Translations under genes and position numbers: made by a program
Assembly (NCBI RefSeq): GCF_001949145.1
Contig: NW_019091526.1
Span: forward strand, 963,538 to 1,027,537
Reading direction: 5' to 3'
Length of the DNA: 64,000 nucleotides
From: Acanthaster planci
Taxonomy: Eukaryota > Echinodermata > Asteroidea > Valvatida > Acanthasteridae
Notes under the pieces: model-generated
Told to the model about the DNA's origin: nothing
The model's input: only the letters and a program-made list of their open reading frames with translations
Databases searched by the model: none
In this document: in pieces, positions 22,963-37,500 of the stretch
How positions within the stretch are numbered: the stretch's first letter is position 1
Layout of the letters: each line of letters starts with the position of its first letter

Positions 22963-25900
22963 CAACTGATCTTACGGTATCACCAATGACTGCTATTGAT
23001 ACCACACCACCTTGAAGACGAACTGCTCCCAGCTCCCACGGTACAGTATCTTGTTCACAATACCATACGTTTCTCAAATTAAGTTCAAAACAAAACAAAC
23101 CCAAAAGAAAAGGTAATTAAAAACTAAAAACAAATAGAGAAACCTCTGGGATGTTCATACATTTTGCAACGGATAGAGACCAACATGTCAAGGAACAAAG
23201 ACACCTAGAAAATTACGCTTATTTAAATTCAAATTTACCAGTACCTGGACCATTCATGTTTCTTCCTTCAACACCAACAAACAGCTCAGGAAGTACTGAC
23301 ATGTACAAATACCGCTAAATGTCCTCTTAATGTAAATCGCAGGCCAAATCAGACACGCAACACACGTGGCTTAGGCAACACACGGAGAGAACAGTCATGT
23401 ACATGTGCCGCTCCACGTAATTACATCAAATCCTCCTTTACTAGTAAATCATGAACTTTTATGCACAACTCCCCCAATATGCCAGCTGCTGCCCATGCCA
23501 CTAATGAGTCAAATCCACATTATTACTCATATCCACACGCAGTGGTGTGTACACTGTACCATGTCTGGCTTCAAGCTGGCTTTTCCTGAGTAGACTCTAT
23601 TCAAGTCTGTGGCATCTGGCCTGGTTAGTACAGAAGCTCCAAGTTTACTCGTAGTCACTTACAAATCGCTGAAATTACAGGCAGAGGAGGGTACCAGTAC
23701 CTCTAATGGTACAATAGCTGCATGCAGAACATGATTGAGAAGAGACATTTTACATGTATGAAACAAGTATTCTGTGCTTCAACTCCCTCCACTTTCTGAC
23801 TACCTGTCCTTAGATTCCTCAAAAGTTTCCTGTTGATTTATAATGATCTCAAAGAGCTCAACATTTCTTGAGATGCATGCATGTAACCTGGGAGATACAG
23901 ACACATGAACAAAGAAACGTTTGCTAATTTTTTGACCATGTACAGCTGCGATGTACTCTTCCTCTTTTCAGAGTGAGATCCGTGACAAATCGACAGTTTG
24001 CCAGCTCTTCCCCGGTCCACTCACCATGAGTTCTCAAGACAACCATTTTTACAATCGAAAAAACTCCTGAGTGTTGATGAATGTCCTTGCAGTGACCCAC
24101 ATCAGAATCAGAATCCTAATTTTGAAATTTAAACCTACTTGTACAGTGTACCAGTACATGTACATGTAGGTACAAGCAGTACATTGTAACTACAAATATG
24201 TAGCGGTACGTGCACGTACATGTACAAGTACAATGTACACCAACAACATATCATGATTCAATTATAAGTACTGTACATGTACATGTAGGTACAGGTGTAT
24301 AAATTTTTATAAGTAAATTACCGGTACCTTGATTTTGATGTCTTGATTGCTGCTTTCTACGGTAAGTACCATAACATTTACCAAAAAACTTTTGCTCACT
24401 AGTAACACACTGAATGAAGAGTCAGCTAGGAAAGGTGTGTAAAAGTTTTGTACTACATGTATTATGGGCATGGTACACCCAGGGGTATATTGTTAATGTG
24501 AAGCGTTATCTTCAACCCTCACAGAATCCAACAATACAAATCGCGTTTTTTTATTTCTCTTTTGTCGTCCACAAAATTCAACCACTGCAAGAGTGCTGGT
24601 AAGTTGGTGGCTCAATCAGCTCCAGTGTGTTGCAATTATTGCCAATGATGATGGCTACTACACTGCACAACACTGCCAGGGAAGTGGTGGATTTCCTCAC
24701 TGCTAACTAGGCCTTCCTGAAACGTACTTCAAGGAACCTGGGAGCAGTTTTTTCAGTCCAAAAGTGTACATGTATAAACCAGCAGTCATGGTACCCGGTA
24801 CTGTACCATAGTTGGTACAATGTGTACATGTACAAGTCAATACTATACCGATAGCATGGTTAGTCTAGATGACGATCCTACCACACCAGATGGACATTAC
24901 TCTTCACCTGTTCGGTTCGTGTCCCCTACATACATGACATACATGTATACATGCTACAGTTTACACTGGGACCCTGGATTACAGAGAACCATCAGGATGG
25001 TACTGGTATGTAATCAATGATAAGGAAAATTGTGATTACTCTTCGTGTACTCATCAGCTGTACCAGTTTATGAAAATGCATACGAACATTTGTATGTAAT
25101 GTAGCATGATGTACATGGTAGATTGTTAAGTTTCAGAATGATGTACAAGTAACCCTACAATATGTACAGTACATGTAGACATGTAGGGTCACACAGGCAC
25201 AGTTCGTGGACATACGGTACGGTGCATACACGTACACGTACCAGTACATGTACACGTACATGTGCTCTGTATTTAAGGCTGTTCTGTTCTGCACGGCATG
25301 TGCAGCACTGTACATGTACCGTAATTCTCTGACATGAGAGATGTGGGAAAAATTAAACAAAAAAAAAAAAAAAGAAAAACCAAAACACAAAAACTGTAAG
25401 TCTGTTAAAGGTACATTGTACACGTACAGTATGTACAGTGCAATATACAACTGTAAACTTTTACAAGGCATGTAGTTTGTATGTACATGTACCATACTTT
25501 GCCAAAGAGAGACTATTTTTTAAACCTATAGATGTGTACTGGCATATGTACGTACATGTACACATCAATTGATACAAATATACCGGTACATGTATACAGT
25601 ACATGCATGTGAAACAGTGCAAATATTACAAACATGATATTGAGAGTGCCCTGCGACTGCATTGGTACAGGTACCGCTAAACGATGATACACTGTACATG
25701 TACACACCGTACAAACTGTGTGGTTAACATTCAATGCGCATAATGGGTGTACTGCTAGTGTGGGTTTCGTACTGAATGCAATCCATTTTGCCTAAAGGAA
25801 GAAAGACATTGCACTTTTTTTCCTGAAGGACCTAAAAATCCAAGCTGATTATGTGTATTCTCAGACAAAGAATGCAGGCCCGGCAAACATATTAAATTAC

Positions 25901-26630
25901 ACTGTCTTAATCACGATCTCCGAGCAATTGTTGCCATGGCAAACTCAGGACTAATTTCTAAGCTTTCTAGTGCAGAGTTCCCTTTGGGAGCAGCGTGATT
26001 ATTCCATGTTCGCATGCAAAGGCACAGACATACCAGGTACATGGACATGTACATGTACCGGGTACCCATGCATGCACATGTACATGTACCGTACTACACG
26101 TATCAATTACTTCCTTGGTTGGTTTTATCATGGAGGAGTTCCATGTAGGTTTCTGTATGTACCGGTACATGTAATACACTGTGTTCCAATGTATTACGTA
26201 TTTCCATTCTTTTGAGAATCCACGAACAACCACTGAACAACATGTAAAACTGAACTGAAAATGCAGTGCAATAGGCCTACAATGTACCGGTACTAATGTA
26301 CATGTACATGTACATGTATACTTGTACCATATTCACAATTGAAGCACTACATAATTTATTTTCAAACATTCTGCACAATTAAAGGATATTTGTGTGAAAA
26401 CTATTTGACACCCCTTTGGATCTTAATCAATGTTTGGTAAAGTGTAACATGCTTCCAGATGACTGAGGGCGCTGTTTGCTGTGATGTCCAGCGGGGAAAG
26501 CACTGTTCAAAATATGGATTTTCTATTAAAATTTTGACACCAAAGTTTGCTCACTGAAACTACAGAGAAAGGGCCAAGAGTTACATTGTAATTGGCCACC
26601 CTGAGAACATTTTGGTAATTTATTGTCTAA
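22963..26630. other. Gene-free spacer with palindrome clusters
   Basis: Clusters at about 24150-24300, 25140-25320 and 26035-26100, and a 15-base A run near 25360. No coding sequence or RNA gene is recognised. Confidence 0.5.
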
Positions 26631-27175
26631 ATACATATGCAGGTACGTGTTCCTTCCTCTATGGTACATGTACATGCAGCACCATACATACATGTACATA
26701 CATGTACATGTGTACAGTACTACATTATACCAGTGCACTTTATGCTGACCATGTACATGTACATGTACATTAGTGGCCCAATGCATTATTATTTACCATG
26801 TTTACAGTGCATGATGTACATGTACACGTGTAATGGTATTCAAAATTGGGTTTATAAAATACATGTACTGGTACATACATGTACATGTAAGTTCTCGATT
26901 ACTGCAATCAATACCAAGGAGACAATATAAATGTAAACTGATCTTTGAAAAATGTTTAAATAATGACTACACGGTATGTACAGGTACGGTATGTATACAT
27001 GTACATGTACGTATGTCATTTGAATACCTGTATATTAAGGTACATGTACATGTACAATACTGGTACAGTACATGTACCCATACATGGGTACTTTATGAGT
27101 ACATGTACATGTACCGGTACTTAATATTTAAATGAAATACATAAGTATATACATGTACATGTACGGTGAGTGGTG
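26630..27175. repeat. TACATGTA palindrome cluster
   Basis: Long runs of ACATGTACATGTAC with TACATACATGTAC and one ACCGGTAC. They continue nearly without a break except for 26890-26970. The organisation is the same as in the 12.7-14.2 kb array. Confidence 0.75.
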
Positions 27176-30100
27176 TTACGCAACTTACTTTAGAAATTTT
27201 TTCTTTTTAAATTACAGGTTCTTCAGTGGAAATTAAATGACTGAGGGGTACCTTGGAATGAGATTTCATTGATTTTCATGTTGCTTAACTCATAAAAGTC
27301 CAGCAGTGGTCGTAAGAAAAAGAAACACCATGAATTTCAATCTTTTTTACTTCCAATTTGATAACTAAAATCATCAGCAAGTCTCCTTCAAATCATGTTC
27401 CTTAATCCTTAATGTGTCTATGTTCAGATAAACCATGCCTGAACATGCTGAACAAATGCATGACTGGCACTGAAAACCCAAAGAGGGCGGTAATGATGAT
27501 GTACATGTACAGATGCGGTACAGATGGCGTTCGTACAGAACACTGCAATTCATGTCATAGGCCTTATCGGTAGTTGTAACTTCAAAACGCCTTAAAAAAT
27601 TGTTTCAGTCTCACTACTTCTAATATGTTGCGGTACATGTACCAGTAGAGATCACCCATTTTGGTAGGGAGGGGGCAATTTCACGAATCTACTGGTACAA
27701 AATGTACAAGTGTACATGTGGGGAGGGGCAGGGATGGGAGCTCAGGGGATTGGAGGTGGGAGACGGGTAGCAGCCTACACACATGTACATGTATGTACAC
27801 TGTACATGCAAGTTTTTCAGAAACCAATCATCTTTAAATACTGGCACTGTTTAACCTTGACGGTACATGTCCATGTACCATGTGTACATGTACCAGGACA
27901 TGCACACGTGTATAAGACAATAAGTGGTGCTCTTCATGAAGTTTGCACTGCCATAAGTAATGGACAAAAAAGGCAATAAAAACATGAAAAAGCTTAGTTT
28001 TAAAGACTTTTCAGACTGACAAAAAATGCATACATATACACAGGAATAGTTCAGCAGTCTGTACATGTACATGCAGCTGAACTTGAGTTATTGGTACGTA
28101 CATGTACACGTACTTACAGTGAGTATGATGGTGCTGGATCATTAAGTTTGAATAACCCGATTCAACAAAAATGAAATTCTACAGTAGCCAAACCCTTTTA
28201 TTGAGGCTTCTTCACGACAGTTTTCGTCTCTAACATTATTTTACTACAGTCTGAACAAATATCCTGGAAAGCACTTACCGGTATATAACCCTGATTAACC
28301 ACTAACGACTGTCTTGTGTGACTTTAAACAGGTTCTAAGTCTGCTTGCATGAACAAAAAATGTATTCTTGTGACAATTCCAAGTCTGTGGATGAACATGC
28401 AGGAATATCCCTTTCCTTCACAGCATTACAGCACATGCCCACCATTCACATACAATCCAAATATGCCAAAGAAACACACAGCGTGGTTGTGCAAAGAAAA
28501 CAAGATTCCATACCCCTGCCCCCCAAAACGATCTTGCCAAAGAACGATGGTCGTCCATCAACCAGATGCATGCGCAGTGTGTGATGCATATTACCAAAGA
28601 GTCCACGGTGTGTTTGGATCGTTATTGTGGGGAGAAATGGTATGAGAAGATGGTGAGCAAAGAGCTCCTGACTTTTCTCCCCAAAAGTCAGTTACAAGCA
28701 CCTGTAGTATTAAAACCCTAGGCTGCTATCTTGTACATGTGGTGTGGAAGATGCAGACCGAGGACCAATCAAGTTTTGCATATTGGTTTGTTCATTTTCG
28801 GAGGTGGGGGATGTTTTACCTGTTACAGCCTTACATATATACATGTACAGGCTGCGTGTCCTGCAGGTATCAGGCCAGTCACACAGCTACAGGCTACTCG
28901 TGCGATAAAAGACGGATGTCAAAGCTGTGATTTACCGGTAGGACTGAAGCAAACAAAATTCTTTAATTACACCTTAGCTGGAGTGATGTAGTGCAAGTAT
29001 TCCCATCTCATTCTCTCAGTGAAGGGTACATTTAAGTTTAAAATGTTTAAGCAGAAGACTGAACATGGAGTCAAATACAAGTGAAGTGGAACATTTCTCA
29101 CAAAGTGAGGCTAATTTGTTTCCTTTAAAAGCAACATCTTTGTTTATTCATAAACACAGGGCTTTAGAGGCCTTCATAGAAGTCATTTCTCGATAATGGG
29201 ATAAACGAGACTCCACTTCTGTTTGCATACGATGCGCACAGACTATCAGAGATTTTCTGAGCCCTCCTAGAGGAAAATAAATTGCGGTACGAACAAATCT
29301 TCTAAATCAAGGTAAAAAGTAAAAGTTAAACAACAGCAAGATCCAAGGACAGGATAATTCAGGAAGATGAGTAGTCTAAATACCAAATAACTTGGACCCT
29401 ACATGTACAAATTGCCTTTTTTTAACATTTGGACATGGTCAGGTGATAGTACGTTCCAAGTACCCTTCCATATACATTTCCAATACTTTTGCTTTCATTA
29501 CTTCATTTCACTCTAACTGGCTCGTATCAAGAGTCAAAATCCTCTGATTTCACCGCTCAAACTGTCCTTAAAATGTCAAATATGCCCATCTATGGATTTA
29601 GTGAGAATCAAAGATTCCAATGATGATAATATGGTTCACTCGCATGTAGGAAGAAAAGAGAAATTTCCCCTTCAAGTCAGAAACGCTCTTGTCGATGAGC
29701 TCAAAGACGTCATCTTGCCATTTGAACTATATGTTGATGTCCTGTTGACGATGTCGCGGCGCGCCAGCCTAGCGGACCATTCACAGAAAGCATGCTGTGT
29801 TGGCACATGCACGCTCATGACTGTTTCCTGAGCAGCGTAATGTTCAGTATACAGTTTCGATATGGTCACAACTTTGCCCGACCAAATGTTAAAATGTTAC
29901 AAAATTGCGATTTGTAGGGTCCAAGTTAATTGGATAATTTAATAGAAGGTGAGCAAGCAATCTTCATTTCAATCGGGAAATGTGAACAAGCAATTTTCAC
30001 TTCGATCGGGAAATGTGGTAACTACTGCAATAAAAAATAGACACAGAGTAACCCATCCTCCTAGGCCCTTCCTCCATCATCAGGTCGGGGACCAAACACA

Positions 30101-31300
30101 ATCTAGCAACGTCCCTAGTTTCTGCTTATGTCGCTACATTGTAGTTTAAGCGGTAATGACGTCATTTTCATCAGGTCACGTGATAATGATGTAATTTTCC
30201 CGTGCAATTTTGGAAAAAAAAACAAGATTTGAAATGTCGGCAGCCAACATGGCCACCGTTGCCATTACCATTGGAGTCTATGGCAAAGTTGTTTTCGATC
30301 GCTATTTTGGAAAATCGCCACAGTAAACATAAAATCTGCCACGTTGAATCGATGGAGATTTATATTGGCGACATTTTCATGCATAAAGTAAATTTCGGCA
30401 AAGCTTCATTTTTTTCGCGTAAAGGTTTCATCAGCAGAGTTGGACTTGCCTGCCCACCGAATTCGACACATCCAGTGCATGATTTTACCAAAAATTCTCC
30501 TCGATCCGCTTTTATAGATACCAAATGAAAGTAAAATTTCATTTAGATCTTGGGTAGCATGTTTCCTGTAAAGTTGATCGATCAGAGGAATTTGTTTTGA
30601 AGTTTCTGGCCGATAAAGAGATTAATGTTATCTGCAGACCGTGATCTAAAAATAGCTCAAAAATTACATCATCATTGCACACATGAGCGGCGCATGCATA
30701 GTCTGGCATTGTCATTCGTTTGTGGTTTGATCCCCGACCTGATCATGTCCATGACCTCACAACTGCTCTCGAGGGATGGGAAACTTTGATTGAGAAGTAC
30801 TCAAGTAGGCCTACCAAGTACCATGGCAGTAGAATTTTTGTCAACACTCACCAATTTACTTTAAAGGCTGGGGTAAAAAACACCTGTGTCACCAACCCTG
30901 TGTAAACAAAAGGGCCAAATAAGATACATGATGCAAGTGCAGAAGTAGGGGCCCAGGGCATACGCATGCGCACATGGCATGCCAATTTTGGCATGCAGTG
31001 TCATGCAATTCACCATGTTCACGTCATGACGATCATACAAACATGACATGTAATACATTGTCATGATTGCAAATGAGCAGAAAATATACCACAGACATAT
31101 ACTTACCTTAACGCCTGAAAGAAAAATACTTCTTTTCAAGGAATAAACGCTGCACATTAATTTTTTTTGTGATGTTTCGTTTCTTTCCCTGGCTGTAGTG
31201 TTACGGGGAGTGAATTTTCTACCGAAAATTAATTTAGATTGATCCATACGCCTTACGTTTCAGATTTACCACAATAATTAACACTACGTTATCGTTAGGT
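27176..31300. other. Gene-free spacer, palindrome-poor towards its right end
   Basis: Palindrome words thin out after 28.1 kb and almost vanish between 29.45 and 31.58 kb, ahead of the ZC2HC1 first exon. A 33-bp direct duplication (GCAAGCAATCTTCATTTCAA and its variant, each followed by TCGGGAAATGTG) lies at 29951-30016. The stretch 30150-30600 has a GTCACGTGATAATGATG word and the look of an old repeat. Short open frames at 28345-28645 and 29592-29831 were not recognised. Confidence 0.4.
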
Positions 31301-31523
31301 ACCAGACGGAGAGACTAGTTGGAGAGCGCCCTCCTTTGATATTGCAGTGAATCGTCATTGACAGTTTGTTGGATTCTTCTTGTTGCTCGGTGCTTGCAAA
31401 CAGCATTCCTGCTGATCGTCAGATTGTATATACTGTGCGGAGATTAGGCCTGCCACTGCCAATAGCTGTAGGAATTCAGTGCAGTAGTACATTTTAATTT
31501 GCCATTGGTAGGCAAGTTCTGAG
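30958..31523 (+). promoter_or_regulatory. Presumed ZC2HC1 promoter and 5'UTR region
   Basis: This is the sequence directly upstream of the ZC2HC1 start codon. It lacks TACATGTA words, has an NRF1-like TGCGCATGCG on the minus strand at about 30962-30973 and no clear TATA box at a suitable distance. The transcription start cannot be placed from sequence alone. Confidence 0.3.
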
Positions 31524-34500
31524 ATGGATGAATTCGATATACCCGAAAGAGGTAGGTAACTAGGTTACTTTTTTTGGAATACGGCCAGCCGTTTTTACAT
31601 GTACATGTTTAAGTCCATTTCAATTTTGTTCGTTAAACATGTTAAGCCAGGTTAACCACGTCAAGTGGTAGACATGCATGATGCAGTGAGGAAACGGGTC
31701 AAGTCGTCCCCCAAAATTGAAACCCTGGTCAAGTCGTCCCGGGTCAAATTGTCCCCAAGTCAAATCGTCCCCGGTAAGTCGCACCCCACTAGTTCTTACA
31801 ATTTTCATTCGTTCTATGCAGCTACATGTACATGCAGTAGCTGGCGGCTTTTGAAATCTACGGTGACCAAGACGTGCCACATAATATTATTAGAAGGGCG
31901 ATTCCTGGTGTGTGCCAATGCATAGGCCAATATAACAGCCCATAGGCCTATTCTTTGAAATGCCAAAGCAAATTGATCATCTTTAAATTTCAAATCTTCC
32001 AGTAGTCATTTCCAGTTTATTTGAATATTTTTCTGCAATCAGTAATGCGGAAATGAATTTTAGTTATTTTGAATTACTAGGAAGTACATGTACATGTAAG
32101 AAAACCAGTTAACATTTTGACTGGGTTGTTTTAAGAGTGTAAAGTGAAGGAAATCTTGTAGGATTGTATTGAAGTTATATTTTGTAATAAAGCTCATTGT
32201 AAAATGAAGTTACTTGTACAAGTAATTGTTGCTTATTGATAGATCGTTTAGGGTATGCGCCTAATTGGGGCTCCATATCAGTGGTGTGTGTGAGCACTCC
32301 AAGTCAGCCGCAGCCTTTGTCCAAGCGGCAAGGCTCAATGCGTACGGCTACCCTTTTGAGGTTTCACCGACGAAGGTGGTGTTTCACAGCAGCTTTAGAT
32401 GTGGCGTACGGGCCGACAACTGAGCCGGGGACGCTCTGCGCTGGGACGCATTATACTTTTCTTCCAAATTTCTCAAGGGCTCATTTTCACCCTCTATTCT
32501 TAGAACTGTATGCAAGCAGGCCTTCCAGTGCGATCAGTGTGAGCACTGGCAGCATCGGGCGTGTGACAAAATTACCGCAGTTAAAACTTGATATTAAAGT
32601 AAAAAAGAAAATAAATTATCCCCCCCAAAGTTGCCGCAGGAAAAACTTGATAAGTAATAAAGTTAAGAAATAAATTATCTGCCCCCCCAAAATTAATTAC
32701 CGCAGTAAAAATATGAGGAGTAATAAAGAAAATAAATCCCCCCCAAACAAATGGCCGCAGTAAAATTATAATTGAATTATTTATACGGGGGACGATTTGA
32801 CTAGGGGACGAGTTAACTCAGACCGAGTTGACTTGGGGATGATTTGACCCGGGGACGACATGACTCAGGGACGACTTGACCAACATTCACAAATGACAGG
32901 CACAGACGTACAGGTACATCATACACACGTATACGTAACGTACTGTACATGTACAGTGTACATGTACTCCGTGGTGCAAGATGTACAGTTTACCATTATC
33001 TGGTCAGACATTACATGTACGTGCATTGAAATACCTGCACATACTGTACACATGTACATGTAGCTGGTAAGTATTGACTACTCCTTCAGAGCAGGACGAA
33101 CACAAGGTGTAATCAGTTAGCCTCAGTGACTGTCATTCATGAGGGAGGCATGTGACAACAGTTTGATCTCCAGGTCAACAGGTAGTTGTAAATTTTTTTC
33201 CAACAAGAAAGGGTCATCTTTTTAATAAGCACATATTTTAAATCGACCCCAAGTTCAATGGCAGGATGTCTAATTTCACTTTTGTTTCTGTGATTCACGG
33301 ATTCATGGCTCTGAAACATTTTAGAAAGAGGAAAACTCTGAAATATTTGTTTTAAATGATTATCTTACAGTAAACACAATTAATAAATGTACTTGTATAC
33401 ACGTAGATGTACATGTATGTACCACAGTATGTTAAGCTAAGAAAATCGGTCATGATTCCTTTCATATTTTTGATAAAACAATATGATTTTAACTGAGACA
33501 AAAATTCCACTTTTGAAATTTTGACTTCATGTGACACTGCCTCTACTTGCTGATGACGTGACCTACATGTACAATGTACATGTATGTACAGTACATCAGT
33601 TCTGTCTGCCTGTGTGAAACTTGGCCTACTGGTACATATATGCATTTGATACAAGTACTGTACTTACTGTACATTGTACATGTACATAGGCCTACATGTA
33701 TATACACATTGTTACTCTACATGTACGTTTTTGTGAAGCCAAGCCAAATCACCTTGTTGACAGTAACAAGTTCCTAGACATTGTGAGTGAACCGCAGACT
33801 GACTCAGCAATATTGCTTTAAAATTGCCAATACTGTGCAAGGTTATCATAATAAAACGGAGAATGCTTTATGGGTGTGATCCACTTTTACATGTTCATGC
33901 ATGGAGGTAAACAACATTGGTACCTCCATGGTATATGTACATGTACGCAGTGTAACCTGGGCATGTACGGACATGTACCTGTACGTTGATACATGTACAT
34001 GTAAATGTACATTGCACTTTATTAAGTTACTCACATTACGACAAGCCTTTTGCCATGCTTGCGAGTTAATTTGGAATAAAATCTGGTACCGGTATACTGA
34101 GTCCTTTCAATTCAGGTGAACATAACAATTTGAATTCTCCATACCAAAGACACTGTTGCTATACATGTACTGTACATGTACCTCATGATTCGGGGCAAAC
34201 TTTTGATTAGTTACATTGTACATAAGAAACACCTTGCACCAATACTTACACTGTTTTCAGTGAGTAAGGTGTTTAGCTTGTGGCATACCATGACGGCCAT
34301 CCAGCTTGATTCCACTTTTCCTCCGTGCTGATTTTTGTTTTCCAGCTTTCCTTTATCCTTCTGGCTGCCAAGGCAAGGCAATTCATGCAGTAGTGGTGAT
34401 TTTCCTTTCCCAAGACTCACCCTATCTGATCCCGCCATCTCCTTCTCACTTGCCGACTTACTTGGGTAGCTTGAATTAACGTTGTTTAATTTTGTTCACT

Positions 34501-37500
34501 GATTTTTTCCTGAAATTTTTCTTCCCTTCTCAGTTGGAACACCACCGCCGGTCTTCCCTTGCGACATCTGCGGCCGGTCCTTCATTGAACAGACCTTACA
34601 GCGACATATCAAGATCTGTGAGAAGAATGCTGTCAAGCAGAGGAAACCTTTTGACTCCTTCAAACAGCGTGCGGCGGGCACGGACATCAAGACTGCGCCC
34701 AAGGCTGATCCCAAAAAACTTGAGAAGGCGGTAAGACACTCAAAGCTCAGAATGGGCTGCTTGCAAGTATGTGACATCACAAGCATCCTTGTGGGTGTTG
34801 AAAGGAATTGTATCTTGCCTCTCTGGGGAAAAATCTTTTAAAGAAAAAGGAAAAGAAGCCACAAAAGAAAACGGAAATTGAAGGGGATGTACATGTAATT
34901 CACCCCTTCCATGAACCCCTCCCCCGAAACCTTTTCCTTTTTGCCTGCTTTCTGGTATGGTAAAGCCCATGAGCATTAGCACATGTACATTTGTGTACAT
35001 TGTACCAATACACAAGCTGATGGGGGGAATCTACAGTACAAGTGTATTTTGGAAATACCGGTATTCCGTGAAACTGCCATGTAGTGTTTAAATGTTTAGC
35101 AAACTTTTCAGTCAGTCTGTTGCATTCTACGGGATTGAGCTACATGTACATGTACATATGCAGATCTTTGACTTGTACCGTAGCACATACATGTAAGAAA
35201 CATCAAGGTACATGTACACATGTACCAGTACAAGCTGTGAATAGTGCGTATGGATTCCAAATAAACTGTTGAAACAAACTGCCCGAGATACCCGGTACAT
35301 GTACCGGTATATTAAAGTCCAGAGTTGCTTCTCATGCTTTGTAGATAAAAGAGTTTGATTCATGTAGATGTTGCTGCTATGAAAGTTCAAATTGGATTGG
35401 AAAAGCACAACTTCAAGATTTCAAATTGGGGATCTGTTCAAATGTTTGCGATGATTGGTAAACTGAAATATCATTTAATATGTGTATGCATATGCATGGC
35501 TGTAACATGCACATTTCTAAACATAATTCTTGTACCTTATAGAAAAGAGCGACAGCAAACTGGCGCAACAAGCATGAAGAACTAGTGTCCACGCTGCGGG
35601 CAGCGAGAGGGGTCACTCATGCAATGAAGACAGGGGCACCCCTACCCCCACCTCCCTCACAGTCAAAGGTCAACCCAGGTAGGTTGTCGAGACTCAGCCC
35701 CAGCGGCAGAGGTGGGTAGAGAAAGCATGGCTCTTACCTGCACCATGTGCACTGTATTGCCACCAAGAGAGCCAGCAGCAGCCTGTGTGTGCTACAACAG
35801 TCATTTGCAAAAGTTTAGGACCACCCATAGAAAATGCATTAACCTGAAAGAAAACCAAACTTAAACCAATCAATCATGGCAACTTACATGTACACGTATG
35901 TTTATTTTCAGTGTGTAACCTTGGTACATTGGTTGAACATTTTTGACCACATTTCCATGATTTGGACATGTTAACAGTCTAATATTCAGTGTGCCCTCCC
36001 TTATTTCTGATTGCTTAGACTGGTTTTTTTTACCCATGCTGCCTTGCAGGCAAAATGTCACACAAGACCTGCCTTTGCAAAAAAATTCACTCAAATGGGT
36101 ATATACATGTAGCACTACACTGATGTTATGCACCACTGTAAAAATCATGTTAAGTAATCATTCGGTGAGACAGTGTAATGCAGGCCCAGTGACAGAAATA
36201 CCAATAAAATTCAAGGTGGTCTTAAACTTTTGCAAATGACTGTAAAAAGAAACTACATGTATTATCAGAATGAGACAAATTACTATTAAAGGCTGGTTCA
36301 TACATGTACCGGTACTTGCCATGAAAGTTAACATGAATGCAAAATTGTACTTCAGGTAAAATATTTGTGCTGCGAAATTTGCAAAAGTTGAACACCTTTC
36401 AGCTCGAGCATTTCGAGACGTCAAATTCACTTGGCTCTTCTGTTCCCCTGAAATGTTAACCGGCCTATGAAGATCATTGCATCGATGGTCCAGAATTCCT
36501 CTTCAGCTTGAAAGAGCCTGTTCAGAAGTCCAACAGCCTGTGCACAAAATGAAGTGTGGCAAAGGTCATTCGGGACAACCAGCTTGTGCGCGTCAGATTG
36601 GCCGCATCAGTTCGGCCACACACGCAGCACAACACACGCAATGCATGTTCTGACTGGCAAGACATCAGATACACTTTCTGTTCACAAATAACTTTGCCCT
36701 TTGAAATGTCAAATTTGCTCCTTACGTTGACTTGAGGAAATACGAATAGTCTGCTGTGGTTTATTTGGGTGCTTTCACCATTTACGGTACATGTACCTGT
36801 GTGTAGGCAAACCTAACCACTGAACTGAAAGAAAACAAGCTGTAGCCCTGAAGAAGTGTGAGCAGGTGCACCTGCTGATGTGCATTCTCTTATGTGAGCC
36901 AAGTGGTGACGACTGATTTAAAGCTCTACAGGAAAGTGTACATGTACATGCAAAATGTGACATCATATGTACATGTATTTGGACCTATTGCTCCACCTTG
37001 GTGTAAATGGTCTGTTGTAAGGAAGACATCCACACCATTGTGTGAGTTGGACTCCCCAGTGTATTGTGAAGCTTTGACACAAAAACAAGTCTAGTGGGTA
37101 ACAGGCTGGCTTGTTCAAAGTTATAAAATAAAGTTTACTAACAGTGTGTCCCAGAAATGGTGCAAGTACATGTACATGTACATTTGTAAATACTAAACAG
37201 TATAAAGAAAATAAAAGCCCTCAAGACTGAGTTGGTGCCACTTCCTAGTCTGATCACCAGACCTATCATAAAAACATGCATTTTACATGTACCATTTGAT
37301 TTCAAAGGGGTTACTGATAGATTTTACACTGAAGCATGCTGGGGAGTAACTGTTTTTTCTGGAAAGTGGTACAAGCCCATTTTTGAGTTTTGTGTTTACT
37401 GGGACATACATGTACAGTGTACAGTCACCAAAAGCAAATAAGATGGAATGATAGGCATCATCAAGCCAAGGGTGTCGTCCTTTGAACCATGGACAATGTT

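Noticed and set aside
32236-32673. 145-codon open frame within the fold-back element, as a transposase
   Set aside because: No acidic catalytic triad or DNA-binding motif is visible, and it runs into the CCGCAG tandem repeat.
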